6,243 nt of DNA. It comes from Rhodoferax sp. (GTDB lineage: Bacteria; Pseudomonadota; Gammaproteobacteria; Burkholderiales; Burkholderiaceae). The notes beneath the pieces are model-generated. The model searched no databases and was not told the DNA's origin. It was given only the letters and a program-made list of their open reading frames with translations. The translations under genes and the position numbers were made by a program. Numbering within the stretch: the first letter of the stretch is position 1; each line of letters begins with the position of its first letter. Positions 5,408 through 6,243 of the stretch are shown piece by piece. The stretch is taken from NCBI GenBank assembly GCA_028292075.1, contig JAQGNA010000063.1, positions 1 to 6,243 on the forward strand, written 5' to 3'.

Positions 5408-6243
5408 TCACTTCTTGTAGTAGCCGCCCTTGGTCATTTCGCGCTCGGCCGCGGTCTGCGCCGTCTTCAGGGCCGCGTCCACGGTGGTCTTGCCGGACAG
5501 CACCGAGCTCATCTGTTGGCCCACCGCGATGCCGATGGCCTGGAATTCGGGAATGGCCGCGTACTGCACGCCGACATACGGAGACTTCGGCAGCGTGCTG
5601 TCGTTCGGGTTGGCGCTGTTGATGGCCTTGAGCTCCTCGGGTGCGAATTTCGCCACCTTCTGGAACTCGGGGTTGGCATAGGTCGACTTGCGCGTGCCGG
5701 TCGGCACGGCGATCCAGCCTTCTTCCTTGGCGACCAGGTTCACGTAGTCTTTCGACGTGGCCCAGGCGATGAACTTCTGCGCGATCTCGGGCTTCGTCGA
5801 AGAGGCCGGAACGGCGAGGTTCCAGGACCACAGCCAGTTGGCGCCCTTGGGCGTGACGGCCGTTGGCGCCTGCGCAAAGGCCACCTTGTCAGCCACCTTC
5901 GACTGCTTGGGATCGCTCACGAACGACGCGGCGATGGTGGCATCGATCCACACGCCGCACTTGCCTTCGTTGAACAGGGCCAGGTTCTCGTTGAAGCTGT
6001 TGGCGGAAGCGCCGGGCGGGCCGTACTTCTTCATCAGGTCGACGTACTGCGTGATGGCGTCATGCCAGGGCTTGGTGTCGATCTGCGGCTTCCAGGCGGT
6101 GTCGAACCACTGGCCGCCGTAGGTGTTGACCATGGTGGTCAGGAAGGCCATGTTGTCGCCCCAGCCTGGCTTGCCGCGCAGGCACAGGCCATACACGCCC
6201 TTGGCCGGGTCGTTGATCTTGGCGACGATGTTGGCCATGTCGG
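5408..6243 (-). CDS. smoE: Polyol ABC transporter periplasmic substrate-binding protein, C-terminal part
   Basis: The visible 277 residues are the C-terminal portion of a family 1 (MalE/SmoE-like) solute-binding protein, normally about 430-440 residues. Roughly 160 N-terminal residues, including the signal peptide, lie beyond the right edge. The frame stays open past the in-frame ATG at 6238, which is internal and not a start. Numbering from that Met, recognisable family features are LRGKPGWGDN at 20-29, FNEGKCGVWIDAT at 89-101 and the aromatic ANWLWSWNLAVP at 133-144. A YVGVQYAAIPEFQAIG stretch (221-236) and an amphipathic C-terminal helix follow. It would bind a sugar alcohol in the periplasm and deliver it to the permeases. 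It is the first visible gene of the operon, followed by a 176-base hairpin-rich gap. Substrate is inferred from the neighbouring dehydrogenases. Confidence 0.9.
   Translation of the reverse strand, partial: DMANIVAKINDPAKGVYGLCLRGKPGWGDNMAFLTTMVNTYGGQWFDTAWKPQIDTKPWHDAITQYVDLMKKYGPPGASANSFNENLALFNEGKCGVWIDATIAASFVSDPKQSKVADKVAFAQAPTAVTPKGANWLWSWNLAVPASSTKPEIAQKFIAWATSKDYVNLVAKEEGWIAVPTGTRKSTYANPEFQKVAKFAPEELKAINSANPNDSTLPKSPYVGVQYAAIPEFQAIGIAVGQQMSSVLSGKTTVDAALKTAQTAAEREMTKGGYYKK

Overview
This window is a high-GC bacterial segment whose genes all read on the minus strand. It holds most of a polyol (sugar-alcohol) uptake and oxidation operon. The gene content, the GC-rich codon use and the type of intergenic palindrome near position 180 suggest a beta-proteobacterium of the Burkholderiales (Comamonadaceae-like, e.g. 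Variovorax or Acidovorax relatives). That placement is inferred from pattern recognition, not from a search.

In transcription order (right to left) the layout is: the C-terminal two thirds of a periplasmic polyol-binding protein (5408 to the right edge); a 176-base gap packed with four potential stem-loops; two inner-membrane permeases (4374-5231 and 3546-4361); the MalK-type ATPase (2487-3530); a D-arabinitol 4-dehydrogenase/mannitol dehydrogenase-family enzyme (1042-2472); and a short-chain dehydrogenase closely resembling sorbitol (L-iditol 2-) dehydrogenase SmoS (257-1045). A 169-base gap follows, containing a 72-base inverted repeat. Last comes the first 29 codons of an unidentified gene (start at 87) that runs off the left edge behind a strong ribosome binding site.

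The core genes are tightly packed: gaps of 12, 15 and 14 bases separate permease 1, permease 2, the ATPase and the dehydrogenase. The dehydrogenase and the SDR overlap by 4 bases (ATGA). The likely scheme is that the binding protein captures a hexitol or pentitol, the two permeases and the ATPase dimer import it, and the two NAD-dependent dehydrogenases oxidise it to a ketose (D-arabinitol to D-xylulose, D-mannitol or sorbitol to D-fructose). No sugar kinase and no regulator is visible; they presumably lie outside the window.

I do not see a previously undescribed system here. The points most worth a second look are the stem-loop cluster between the binding protein and permease genes, the pairing of a DalD-type with a SmoS-type enzyme in one operon, the inverted repeat at 145-216, and the unidentified gene at the left edge.
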